From Streptomyces orinoci (GTDB lineage Bacteria > Actinomycetota > Actinomycetes > Streptomycetales > Streptomycetaceae): a stretch of DNA of 64,000 nucleotides. The DNA lies in the NCBI RefSeq assembly GCF_003121295.1, contig NZ_PHNC01000007.1, positions 186,001-250,000 on the forward strand, given 5' to 3'. The first letter of the stretch is position 1. Each line of letters opens with the position of its first letter. Positions 46,381-53,912 of the stretch are shown piece after piece. The position numbers and the translations under genes were made by a program. The notes below the pieces were generated by a model. That model was not told the origin of the DNA, did not search any database, and worked only from the letters and a program-made list of their open reading frames with translations.

Positions 46381-47220
46381 CTATCCAATGAGCGTCTGGG
46401 TGCCCAGTACCGTGAGGAGGGCGAGCCGCTCCGCGTCCTCGGTGCCGGGTTCGGCCGTGTAGATCATGATGCGCAGATCACTGCCCACCACGGTCAGCAC
46501 ATCGCAGTCCAGGGTCAGCGGACCGACCTGCGGATGGTCAAAGGTCTTCCGGGTGACCTCATGGTGGCCAAGCGCTCCGGAATCCCAGAGCCGGACGAAT
46601 CGTTCGCTGTTGGCGCGCAGTTCGGCCACCAGCCGCCCCAGGCGCCGGTCGGCCGGATACCGCTCCACCGCCGTCCGCAGATCGGAGACCAGGACGTTCT
46701 CGAACGCGGCAAGCGACTCGGGGGTGTGCCGGATCCGGCTGGGCGGACCGAGGAAGTGCCGCCATACACCGTTGCGTTGATTGCCCTGCCGGCCCGAGGG
46801 GTCGCCCTTCAGTGCGGCATACGGCGGGTTGACGGTGAGCAGGGTCCAGGCGGCGTCGAAAACCGCCACCGGTGTGCCGGTCAGCCTGTCCAGCATCCGT
46901 TGGACGCCGGGGGTGATGTACGCGGGAACCGTCTCCGGGCCCGACGGCACCCGTCCGGCCAGCCGGAAGAGGTGGGCACGCTCGCTCTGCGACAGCCGCA
47001 GGGCTCTGGCCAGGGCCTCGATGACCTGTGCGGAGGGGTTGGCGGCACGGCCCTGTTCAAGGCGGGTGACATAGTCAACGGAGATCCCGGCCAGCGAGGC
47101 GAGCTCCTCACGGCGCAGTCCGACCGCGCGCCGGTGCCGCCCGGCGGGCAAACCGGCCGCCTCGGGCGTGGTCCGGTCCCGCCAGCGGCGCACCGCCCTG
47201 CCGAACTCCCCCGTCCCCAT
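46381..47220 (-). CDS. MmyB-type XRE-family transcriptional regulator
   Basis: A 279-residue regulator. The N-terminal XRE HTH (residues 12-80, LRREELASLAGISVDYVTRLEQGRAANPS across its turn) is joined to the MmyB-like C-terminal PAS-like domain (about 105-265, with GVQRMLDRLTGTPVAVFDAAWTLL split at the first helix). MmyB-like regulators commonly sit next to an SDR oxidoreductase gene in actinobacteria, and that is the case here. The ATG at 47220 begins MGTGEFGRAVRRWRDR. It diverges from the SDR gene with an operator-like inverted repeat between. Confidence 0.9.
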   Translation of the reverse strand: MGTGEFGRAVRRWRDRTTPEAAGLPAGRHRRAVGLRREELASLAGISVDYVTRLEQGRAANPSAQVIEALARALRLSQSERAHLFRLAGRVPSGPETVPAYITPGVQRMLDRLTGTPVAVFDAAWTLLTVNPPYAALKGDPSGRQGNQRNGVWRHFLGPPSRIRHTPESLAAFENVLVSDLRTAVERYPADRRLGRLVAELRANSERFVRLWDSGALGHHEVTRKTFDHPQVGPLTLDCDVLTVVGSDLRIMIYTAEPGTEDAERLALLTVLGTQTLIG

Positions 47221-47261
47221 GCCCAACAGTGTGCACCGTCCCTCGGCCGGTGTGCCTGGTA

Positions 47262-47291
47262 CCAGCAGTCCTAGGAAGACGGGACTACTGG
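47262..47291. promoter_or_regulatory. Inverted-repeat operator between MmyB regulator and SDR gene
   Basis: CCAGCAGTCC (47262-47271) and GGACTACTGG (47282-47291) match at nine of ten paired positions and enclose the 10-base spacer TAGGAAGACG. The element sits in the 103-base divergent interval and is the best candidate for the regulator's site. Confidence 0.68.
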
Positions 47292-47323
47292 CCGACCGCG
47301 GCACTCGGATGGAACCTCAAGCC

Positions 47324-48031
47324 ATGACCACAACACTGATTACCGGAGCCAACAAGGGTCTGGGCTTTGAGACCGCCCGTCGTCTCGTCGCCGCGGGCCA
47401 CACCGTGTACATCGGCAGCCGAGACGCCGAACGGGGCCGCCGGGCCGCCGAGCGGCTGGGGGCGCGGATGGTCACGCTCGATGTCACCGACGACGCCTCC
47501 GTGGCCGCCGCGGTGAAGACCGTCGAGGCCGGGGGCGGGCTGGATGTGCTGGTCAACAACGCCGGTATCGAAGAATGGCGGCCGGACGGCGAAGCGATCG
47601 GCGCCGCCGAGGTGACCGCCGATGTGATGCGGCGGGTGTTTGAGACCAATGTCTTCGGCCTGGTGCGGGTGACCCATGCCTTCCTGCCGCTGCTGCAACG
47701 GTCGGCCGCGCCGGTGGTGGTCAATGTCAGCAGCGGGCTGGCCTCGCTGACTCACGCCAGTGAGCCGGGCACATCCGCCTTCGCCTTTCCCGGATTCGCC
47801 TATCCGGCCTCGAAGGCCGCGGTCAACATGGTCACCTTGCAGTACGCCAAGGCTTTCCCCGGCATGCGGATCAACGCGGTGCAGCCCGGCTATACGGCCA
47901 CGGACCTCAACCATCACATGGGCACGCAGACGGTTGAGCAGGGTGCGGAGATCATTGTGCGTATGGCACAGGTGGGATCCGACGGCCCCACGGGCGGGTA
48001 TTTCGACGCGGAAGGTCCGCTTCCCTGGTAA
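47324..48031 (+). CDS. Short-chain dehydrogenase/reductase
   Basis: A 235-residue classical SDR. The cofactor motif is TGANKGLG at residues 7-14, the NNAG tetrad motif is in VLVNNAGIEE, the catalytic Ser lies in VVNVSSGLAS and the Tyr/Lys in FAYPASKAAVNMV. It should oxidise or reduce an alcohol or carbonyl with NAD(P). The neighbouring divergent MmyB regulator is the usual partner. The ATG at 47324 is 104 bases from the regulator's start. The substrate is not indicated; such pairs are suspected to control or react to small metabolites. Confidence 0.93.
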   Translation: MTTTLITGANKGLGFETARRLVAAGHTVYIGSRDAERGRRAAERLGARMVTLDVTDDASVAAAVKTVEAGGGLDVLVNNAGIEEWRPDGEAIGAAEVTADVMRRVFETNVFGLVRVTHAFLPLLQRSAAPVVVNVSSGLASLTHASEPGTSAFAFPGFAYPASKAAVNMVTLQYAKAFPGMRINAVQPGYTATDLNHHMGTQTVEQGAEIIVRMAQVGSDGPTGGYFDAEGPLPW

Positions 48032-48666
48032 TTGGCCTTTGGTAACCGGCGGTTGCCGCCGGGGCATCCATCCGGGGGCGCGGCCGGTGCCGTCGAAAGC
48101 CGAAAAGCGGACGGGCTCCTGTGGCCTGCCCCCAGTCCGAAACGCCGGGGTTCAACCGACGTAGCGCCAACACCGGTTGCCGGGCCGGCCAGGCCGAGCC
48201 CGGTCCCGTCCGTTCCGGCAGGCGAGCGGCGCCTCCCGGCCCGTCCACCGGGCGGCATCCGGAAAAACGGTTCGCCACCGGACGGCCCGTCCGGCGCCGC
48301 CACGACCATCGGCCGACCGCTGTCCAACACGGCAGAAACCCGGCGTCCCGCACCCGCCCGCAACCGGCTCCACCATCGCCCACGCGGTGCGTGACGGCAC
48401 CAAAACCGACCCGGTCACGCCGGACAGGGACGCCGCCAACTCCACGGCGGCCCGCCACGATTACGCCTCCGGCCCCTCGGTACCGAGGGCCATTGCCGGG
48501 GCCGCCGCATCGCGGGAACGGAACACCTCCCGGACAAATCCCCCTACGGTGCCGGGCGTTCCGGTGGACGGGCGGGGGAAACCCTAGTGGTGGCCGCACG
48601 GACCGGGCCGAGGGGCGCCCCCAAGACGGGATCCGCGCCGCGCCGTGGGGGGATGGTGGGACAACG
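48032..48666. other. 635 bases without a supported gene
   Basis: The stretch between the SDR and hydrolase genes has open frames on both strands but none with a ribosome-binding site plus conserved sequence. Pro/Arg/Gly-rich frames are products of base composition. There is no recognisable RNA gene or repeat. The last 20 bases contain the ribosome-binding region of the next gene. Confidence 0.55.
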
Positions 48667-49569
48667 GTGAGCGAGGAAAAGGCGCTGAATGTCGGCCCGT
48701 CCGGCATCGAGATGGCCTATGAACGCTTCGGCGACCCCGCCGCACCACCGGTGCTCCTGATCATGGGTGGCGGAGCCCCGATGATCAATTGGCCCGAGGG
48801 CTTCTGCGCCCAACTGGCCGGGCACCGACTGCAAGTGATCCGTTTCGACAACCGCGACAGCGGTCGGTCCTCGCACTTCCCCGACACCCCGGAACCGGAC
48901 CTTCCGGCGGCCCTGGCCGGTGACTTCTCATCGGCGCCCTACACGCTTTCGGATATGGCCGCGGACACCGTCGGTCTGCTGGACGTCCTCGGGCTGGACA
49001 GCGCCCATCTGGTCGGTGCTTCGCTGGGCGGAATGATCGCCCAGACGATCGCCCTGGAGCACCCGGACCGGGTCCGGTCGCTGACCTCGATGATGGCCAG
49101 CACCGGGGATCTCGGCGTGGGCCGCCCCGACTTCGCGGCGCTGGCGGGGCTGGGAGCACCGCCCGCGGACCGCCAGGGCTATATCGACTGGCAGGTCCGG
49201 GCCTTCCGGGTGACCGGTTCCCCCGGCTTCCCGCCGGACGAGGCCGCGCTGGCGGAGCGCGCCGGACGGGTCTATGACCGGGGGTACGACCTCAAGGGCA
49301 TGCTGCGGCAGTCGGTCGCCGCCGTGGCCTCCGGGGACCGTACGGCGCGGCTGCGGGCACTGGACGTGCCCGCCCTGGTCATCCATGGTGCCGACGACCG
49401 CGTCTGCGACGTCAGCGGCGGACGGGCCACGGCCGCCGCGATCCCCGGGGCGGAACTGGTGGTCATCGACGGCTTGGGCCACAGCCTCCCCCGTGAACTA
49501 TGGCCCCGGCTCTCCTCACTGATCGCCGCCTTGGCGCAACGCGGCGAGGCGGCCGCCCGCCGGCGCTGA
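48667..49569 (+). CDS. Alpha/beta-fold hydrolase
   Basis: A 300-residue hydrolase. The oxyanion-hole segment LLIMGGGAPMINWP, the DNRDSGRS segment characteristic of this actinobacterial subgroup, the nucleophile elbow GASLGGMIAQ (Ser near residue 119), the catalytic Asp region VIHGADDRVCD and the final His in DGLGHSLPREL define the fold. It probably cleaves an ester or a lactone. The start is GTG 48667; a long upstream extension is a composition artefact. It is preceded by a GGGGGGA run. Its substrate and regulation are unknown. Confidence 0.9.
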   Translation: MSEEKALNVGPSGIEMAYERFGDPAAPPVLLIMGGGAPMINWPEGFCAQLAGHRLQVIRFDNRDSGRSSHFPDTPEPDLPAALAGDFSSAPYTLSDMAADTVGLLDVLGLDSAHLVGASLGGMIAQTIALEHPDRVRSLTSMMASTGDLGVGRPDFAALAGLGAPPADRQGYIDWQVRAFRVTGSPGFPPDEAALAERAGRVYDRGYDLKGMLRQSVAAVASGDRTARLRALDVPALVIHGADDRVCDVSGGRATAAAIPGAELVVIDGLGHSLPRELWPRLSSLIAALAQRGEAAARRR

Positions 49570-49680
49570 CGAACGCACCGGGACCGGGGAACGAACCGTA
49601 ACCGGGACGGAGTTGCCGAACCGGCAACACTCCTTGCCGATTGCGGAGGCCGGCGCGCACGGTGCTCTCCAAGCAACCGG

Positions 49681-49711
49681 TCCATGCGACCAATCCATGC
49701 GACCAGTCCAT
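49681..49711 (+). repeat. 13-bp direct repeats ahead of a methyltransferase gene
   Basis: TCCATGCGACCAA and TCCATGCGACCAG (49681-49706) are followed by the partial third copy TCCATA (49707-49712). They lie about 17 bases before the AAGGAG-ATG of the methyltransferase and might be a regulatory site or a replication-slippage product. Confidence 0.7.
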
Positions 49712-49727
49712 AAAGGAGCGCGCCACC

Positions 49728-50372
49728 ATGACTGATGCGATGCCCCCGACCCAGCGGTTCTGGGAGGACTTCTACCGCGACCCGGACCGCCCCCACAGCC
49801 CGGTCGGCAAGCTCAACGCCCTGCTGGTGGCGGAGGCCGGTTCCCTGACTCCCGGTACCGCCCTGGACCTCGGCTGCGCCGAGGGTTCCGACGCGATCTG
49901 GCTGGCCCGGCAGGGCTGGCGGGTCACCGCCGTGGACGTCTCCGGCACCGCACTGGGCCGGGCGGCGGAGCGCGCCGCCGACGCGGGGGTCGCGGAACTG
50001 ATCGACTGGCAGCGCCATGATCTGTCCGAGTCCTTCCCCTCCGGTGAATTCGACCTGGTTTCGGCCCAGTTCCTGCACTCCCCCGACGACCACGACGGCC
50101 GGCGCGAATCGATCCTGCGGCGGGCGGCCCAGGCGGTGGCACCGGGCGGGGTACTGCTGATCAGCGGGCACGCCGGCTGGCCGTCCTGGAACCACGAGCC
50201 GCCGGAGGGCATCGAGCTGCCGTCCAACGCCGAGGTGCTGGACTCACTGCGCCTTGAGCCCGGCGGGTGGCGGGTGGAACGCGACGAGGTGCTGGTCCGC
50301 GAATCCACGGGTCCCGAGGGACAGTTGGGCACCCGCGAGGACGGCATCCTCCGGATCCGCCGCCTCCGTTAA
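49728..50372 (+). CDS. SAM-dependent methyltransferase (tellurite-resistance TehB/thiopurine type)
   Basis: A 214-residue class I methyltransferase. Motif I is ALDLGCAEGSDAIWLARQG (about residues 46-64), the acidic loop is VTAVDVSGTALG, then EFDLVSAQFLHSP and GGVLLISGHAG. The N-terminal FWEDFYRDPDRPHSPVG shows it is of the 'WxxxY' class with TehB-like enzymes that methylate small or toxic compounds. ATG 49728 has AAGGAG nine bases upstream, and the 13-bp repeats lie just before that. The substrate is unknown. Confidence 0.9.
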   Translation: MTDAMPPTQRFWEDFYRDPDRPHSPVGKLNALLVAEAGSLTPGTALDLGCAEGSDAIWLARQGWRVTAVDVSGTALGRAAERAADAGVAELIDWQRHDLSESFPSGEFDLVSAQFLHSPDDHDGRRESILRRAAQAVAPGGVLLISGHAGWPSWNHEPPEGIELPSNAEVLDSLRLEPGGWRVERDEVLVRESTGPEGQLGTREDGILRIRRLR

Positions 50373-50779
50373 GGCTCGCCCGCCGGCACATTCCGACCCC
50401 GCCGGGCGCCCCGTTCAGGGGCGTGGGAGCGGCCATTCGCTGTGCGGCTCCCGCCATGGGGGCGCGACCAGCCGGCCAAAGACAACCCGCGCGTGACACA
50501 TAACCGGCGGTGCGGGGCCGCTGGATGGGCGGCCCCGCCGGCGATGGGACCGCGTCCGGCCATGACGCGGCACAAGGCCAAACGGCGGCGTCCGGCGAGG
50601 AGTTCGACGGCGCCCGGGGCCACCCCCATAACCAGATGCGGTCGCGTTTGGCGTGAAAGGGCTCGGGCGCGTGCCGTCCGCGGCCGGCCGCTCAGTCCCC
50701 CGCCCCCGAACAGGGCGCTCCCGCTCCGGTGCACCCGGGCAGGCCGGCGGGCAGCCAACCCGGTGCGCCCGTACGGCCG
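50373..50779. other. 407-base convergent gap with one hairpin
   Basis: Between convergent genes. The hairpin at 50512-50538 is the only clear element; no supported gene, repeat or RNA gene was seen. Confidence 0.55.
50512..50538. terminator. Hairpin in the convergent gap
   Basis: GCGGGGCCGC (50512-50521) pairs exactly with GCGGCCCCGC (50529-50538) around the 7-nt loop TGGATGG. It is placed between convergent genes and can end both transcripts. No T run follows. Confidence 0.6.
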
Positions 50780-51451
50780 TCAGCGCCCGTCCTCACCCCA
50801 CCCGGGCGGCAGCGGCGGCAGGTCCGCGTGCCGGACGGTGAAACCGCCCTTGGTCACCGGGGCGAACGGCGCCGGGGCCATACAGGTGCCGATGCGCGGG
50901 GCGATCACCTTGCCCTTGGCGCTGTCAACATTGCTTACGCCCCAGTGGAATCCGAACCGGCCCTTGCCGGGGCCGCCTTGGCGGACGCTGAAGCCCAGGC
51001 GCTTGCCGATGTCCGCCGGGTCCTGGGACTTGGTGACCACGGCGGTGAAGGTGGCCGTGTCCCCGGCGGTGATCAGGCAGTCCACGGCCGCCTCGGACCG
51101 CCGGGCCTCCTTCTTGGCCGGTGCGTAGTGATAGATGGTGACCTTGCCCCGTGCGTCGGTGGGCATCCCGTGTTTCAGGGCGCCCACGGGGCGGGTGAAG
51201 GGCGCGGCCTGGGCGTCCACGCTGAAGCGGATGTCGTCCTTCGCGGAGTACGTATAGAAGATGCGGGCCTGGCCGGTGACCCGGGCCGGTGCCTTGGCAG
51301 CCGCGGCCGGGGCCGAACCGGAGGAAGCGGGAGAAGCGGCGGAAGCGGACGAAGCGCTGGACACCCCCGTGAGGGCGGCCAGCGCGCTCATGGCGGCCAC
51401 GGCCGTGGCCACGACCCGTCGCCGGGCGGCAGAAGAAACGTTGCGCTGCAT
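50780..51451 (-). CDS. Secreted protein of unknown function
   Basis: A 223-residue protein. The N-terminus (MQRNVSSAARRR then an Ala/Val/Leu core) is a Sec signal peptide, probably cleaved after about residue 38 in an Ala/Ser-rich stretch. The mature part is Gly- and Lys-rich with ARIFYTYSAKDDIRFSVDA, suggesting a beta-sandwich, and has two cysteines (DCLITAG and GTCMAPAP) that may pair. No catalytic motif is known to me. AAGGAG seven bases upstream sets the ATG at 51451. It diverges from the histidine-kinase gene; two palindromes between them could regulate both. Confidence 0.82.
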   Translation of the reverse strand: MQRNVSSAARRRVVATAVAAMSALAALTGVSSASSASAASPASSGSAPAAAAKAPARVTGQARIFYTYSAKDDIRFSVDAQAAPFTRPVGALKHGMPTDARGKVTIYHYAPAKKEARRSEAAVDCLITAGDTATFTAVVTKSQDPADIGKRLGFSVRQGGPGKGRFGFHWGVSNVDSAKGKVIAPRIGTCMAPAPFAPVTKGGFTVRHADLPPLPPGWGEDGR

Positions 51452-51547
51452 GGTGAACTCCTTGGCCGGAAAAAGCGATTCGGCAGGCGACCGAGGCAAG
51501 CGATCGCGTTGGTCACCAATCTCCTTCGGGTCCCCCGCCCCCGGCCA

Positions 51548-51604
51548 TCTGCCGACCGGCGGACTTCGCGGCCCCGGGCCATGGCATCTCTGCCGATCGG
51601 CAGA
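51548..51604. promoter_or_regulatory. Two related palindromes upstream of the two-component system
   Basis: TCTGCCGA-TCGGCAGA (51589-51604) is a perfect 16-bp palindrome, and TCTGCCGA-CCGGCGGA (51548-51563) is an imperfect version. Their centres are 41 bases apart, about four helical turns, so proteins would bind on one face. They lie between the secreted protein and the kinase gene, as expected for the response regulator. Confidence 0.7.
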
Positions 51605-51643
51605 AACAGCCGCCGCCGACCGCTCCCATCAGGCGCGCTCCGT

Positions 51644-51649
51644 AGGATC
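51644..51649 (+). promoter_or_regulatory. -10 box for a leaderless histidine-kinase mRNA
   Basis: TAGGAT at 51644-51649, a strong match to the housekeeping Streptomyces TANNNT box, ends six bases before the GTG at 51656. Transcription would begin at or next to the start codon, so the mRNA is probably leaderless. No clear -35 was found. Confidence 0.5.
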
Positions 51650-51655
51650 AAAGGT

Positions 51656-52867
51656 GTGGGAAACTCACCGGACTTGAGACGCGCGGACCTGGTACTGGCC
51701 GTACTCCTGGGGGCTGTCACGGCCGGCCTGGCGGTGACCGGGGCCATGGCCGCCTGGTACGGGGTGGCGGCGGCCGCCGCCACCGGCGCACTGCTGCTCT
51801 GGGCGCCGCTGTGCTGGCCACGCTCACGTGGCAGGCTCGGCCGCCCGCTGCTCCTGGCGGCCGCGCTGTCCCTGGCCGGTACGGTGTTCAAGGAGCCGCC
51901 GGACTCCGGCGCGGGGTCCTGGCCCCAACTCCTGGCGGTGGCCCTGCTGCTGGTGCTGCTGGTTCCCGTGGTGCGCTGGTCGCCGCGCCATGAGGCGGTG
52001 ACGGCGGGCGCGGTCACGGCCTTGGCGGTCGCGGCCTGGTCGCTGCCGCTGCTTCCGGACCCCTCCGTCCTGTCCCTGGCAGGCGCGGCCGCGTTCTGGA
52101 CGCTGCCGGTGCTGGGTGCGGCGGTCGTCGGCGGCTATCCCCGGCTGATGGAGCACCGCAGGGAGCGGCTGGTGGCCGATTCCCGCCGCGAACAGCGGCT
52201 CCGGCTGGCGCGCGATCTCCATGACTTCGTGGCCCATGACATCAGCGGGATCGTGGCCCAGGCCCAGGCCGCCCGCTTTGTGGCCGCTTCCGACCCGGGC
52301 CAGGCGGGGCCCGCCCTGGAGCGCATCGAGCGGGCCGGGCTCAACGCGCTGGCCGCGATGGACCGGATGGTACGGATGCTCGGCGAACCGGACGACGGCA
52401 GGGAGGCGGAGGGCGTGGAGCCGCTGCCGGGCGTGTCCCAACTCCTATCCCTGGTGGAACGTTTCACCGCCGACGGCGGCCCGGAAGCGCGGCTGCGCAT
52501 GGATGCCGCCCTGGCGTCCCGGCTGTCCCATGACACCGGTTCCACGGCCTACCGCATGGTGGTCGAGGCGCTGACCAATGTGCGCCGGCACGCACCGGGC
52601 GCCCCCTTCGTCGCGGTGAGCCTCACCGAGGCCCGTACTCCCGCCGGGGACGGGGCCGTTGAGGTACGGGTGGTCAATGGACCGTCCCCGGCGGGCGGAA
52701 CGGGGCTGCGCTTGGAGCGGTACGGGCCGGGCGGCCAGGGCCTGGCGGGCATGCGGGAGCGGGTCCAGGCCACCGGCGGTACCCTGGACTTCGGGGCGTA
52801 CCAGGGCGGTTGGCGGGTGGCCGCCGTCCTCCCGCTGGCGCCGGTGCCCGCCGGGCGGGCGTCATGA
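51656..52867 (+). CDS. NarL-type sensor histidine kinase
   Basis: A 403-residue HisKA_3-family kinase. About five hydrophobic helices (residues 11-160) form a membrane sensor without a large external domain. The dimerisation segment has RLARDLHDFVAHDISGIV with His189 as the phosphoacceptor, and the HATPase_c domain has VVEALTNVRRHAPGAPF (N box) and GGQGLAGMRERVQATGG (G box). The GTG start lies six bases after TAGGAT, favouring leaderless initiation. It overlaps its response-regulator gene by four bases (ATGA), so the pair is coupled. The signal is unknown; it may be a membrane stress. Confidence 0.93.
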   Translation: MGNSPDLRRADLVLAVLLGAVTAGLAVTGAMAAWYGVAAAAATGALLLWAPLCWPRSRGRLGRPLLLAAALSLAGTVFKEPPDSGAGSWPQLLAVALLLVLLVPVVRWSPRHEAVTAGAVTALAVAAWSLPLLPDPSVLSLAGAAAFWTLPVLGAAVVGGYPRLMEHRRERLVADSRREQRLRLARDLHDFVAHDISGIVAQAQAARFVAASDPGQAGPALERIERAGLNALAAMDRMVRMLGEPDDGREAEGVEPLPGVSQLLSLVERFTADGGPEARLRMDAALASRLSHDTGSTAYRMVVEALTNVRRHAPGAPFVAVSLTEARTPAGDGAVEVRVVNGPSPAGGTGLRLERYGPGGQGLAGMRERVQATGGTLDFGAYQGGWRVAAVLPLAPVPAGRAS

Positions 52868-53529
52868 GCGGGGGCCCGACCCGGATCCTGCTGGCCGACG
52901 ACCAGGACGATGTGCGCAGCGGCTTCCGCCTGGTGCTGGACTCACAGCCCGATATGACGGTGGTGGGCGAGGCCGCGGACGGCGCCCAGGCCCTCCGACT
53001 GGCCCATGAGCTACGGCCGGATGTGGTGCTGGCCGACATCCGGATGCCCCGGCTGGACGGACTGGAGCTGACCCGTCTGCTGGCCGGACCGGAATCGGAG
53101 CATCCGGTCCGGGTGGTGGTGGTCACCACCTTCGACCTGGACGAGTATGTGCACACCGCACTGGCCCATGGCGCCTGCGGATTCCTGCTGAAACGTTCCG
53201 GGCCCGCCCTGCTGATCGAGGGCGTCCGGGCGGCGATGGCCGGGGACGCGCTGATCAGTCCCCAGATCACGGTGCGGCTGCTGCGCCGGCTGTCGGCACC
53301 GCCGCCCGCTCGGGTGCGGGCGCCCGATCCGCTCACCGAACGCGAGCGGGAGATCGTCCGGCTGGTCGCCCGGGGCTGTACCAATGGCGAGATCGGGGCG
53401 GAGCTTTTTATCTCGCCGGGTACGGCCAAGACCCATGTGTCCAACATCCAGGCCAAGTTGAAGGTGCGCAACCGGGTGGGCATAGCGTCCTGGGCATGGC
53501 AGAGCGGGCTGCTCCCCGACGAGGGGTGA
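52864..53529 (+). CDS. NarL/LuxR-type response regulator
   Basis: A 221-residue response regulator. The receiver domain has the acidic pair DD (residues 12-13), the phosphoacceptor D58 in VVLADIRMPR and the K of LLKRSG. The C-terminal LuxR HTH (about residues 150-210) shows PLTEREREIVRLVARGCTNG and then the GTAKTHVSNIQAKLKVRNR recognition helix region. The ATG overlaps the kinase stop. Its probable sites are the palindromes at 51548-51604. Targets may be this operon and the divergent secreted protein. Confidence 0.94.
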   Translation: MSGGPTRILLADDQDDVRSGFRLVLDSQPDMTVVGEAADGAQALRLAHELRPDVVLADIRMPRLDGLELTRLLAGPESEHPVRVVVVTTFDLDEYVHTALAHGACGFLLKRSGPALLIEGVRAAMAGDALISPQITVRLLRRLSAPPPARVRAPDPLTEREREIVRLVARGCTNGEIGAELFISPGTAKTHVSNIQAKLKVRNRVGIASWAWQSGLLPDEG

Positions 53530-53912
53530 CCCGGCCCGGGTGCACGGGGCGCCGGATCGCGCGCCACCCCTGCTGGGCGAGCTGGCGGCGGAGGTGGCCG
53601 CCGGCCAGGGCGGGTTGCGGCGAGGGTGGGGGTGGTTGGGGGGCGTTGGGTGGCCTTGGCTGGTACGGAGGATTTCCGGGCCGGCCGGTGAGGGAATGTT
53701 CCGCCCCGTTGGCAGGTGCGGGAATGTCCCGGGCGCCTTGGCTGGTGTGGGCCGTCCCTGGTTGCTCGCGCCGTTCCCCGCGCCCCCATGGGGCGCCGGT
53801 CGGGGCGCGGGGAACCGCACGACCGGCCGAGCGGAGACGGCCCCCCACCCGAGAGCAGCCCCAGCCCCCACCTGGGCGACCCCGAAACCGGGAGCCCCCA
53901 AAACCGGCGGCC
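53530..53912. repeat. Gap with a Streptomyces-type dispersed hairpin repeat
   Basis: This 383-base gap holds an inverted repeat, GTTCCCCGCGCCCC (53773-53786) and its exact complement (53802-53815), with an internal palindrome between. It contains CCGCGCCCC words common in intergenic repeats across Streptomyces genomes, and CCTTGGCTGGT occurs twice nearby. Otherwise nothing is seen. It probably also works as a terminator for the convergent genes. Confidence 0.55.

Noticed and set aside
48121..48666. N-terminal extension of the alpha/beta hydrolase
   Set aside because: Pro/Arg-rich sequence not seen in hydrolases; the conserved N-terminus begins at the GTG at 48667.
50729..51655. N-terminal extension of the histidine kinase back to 50729
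   Set aside because: It crosses the opposite-strand secreted protein gene and the palindromes; the kinase has a -10 box and GTG at 51656.
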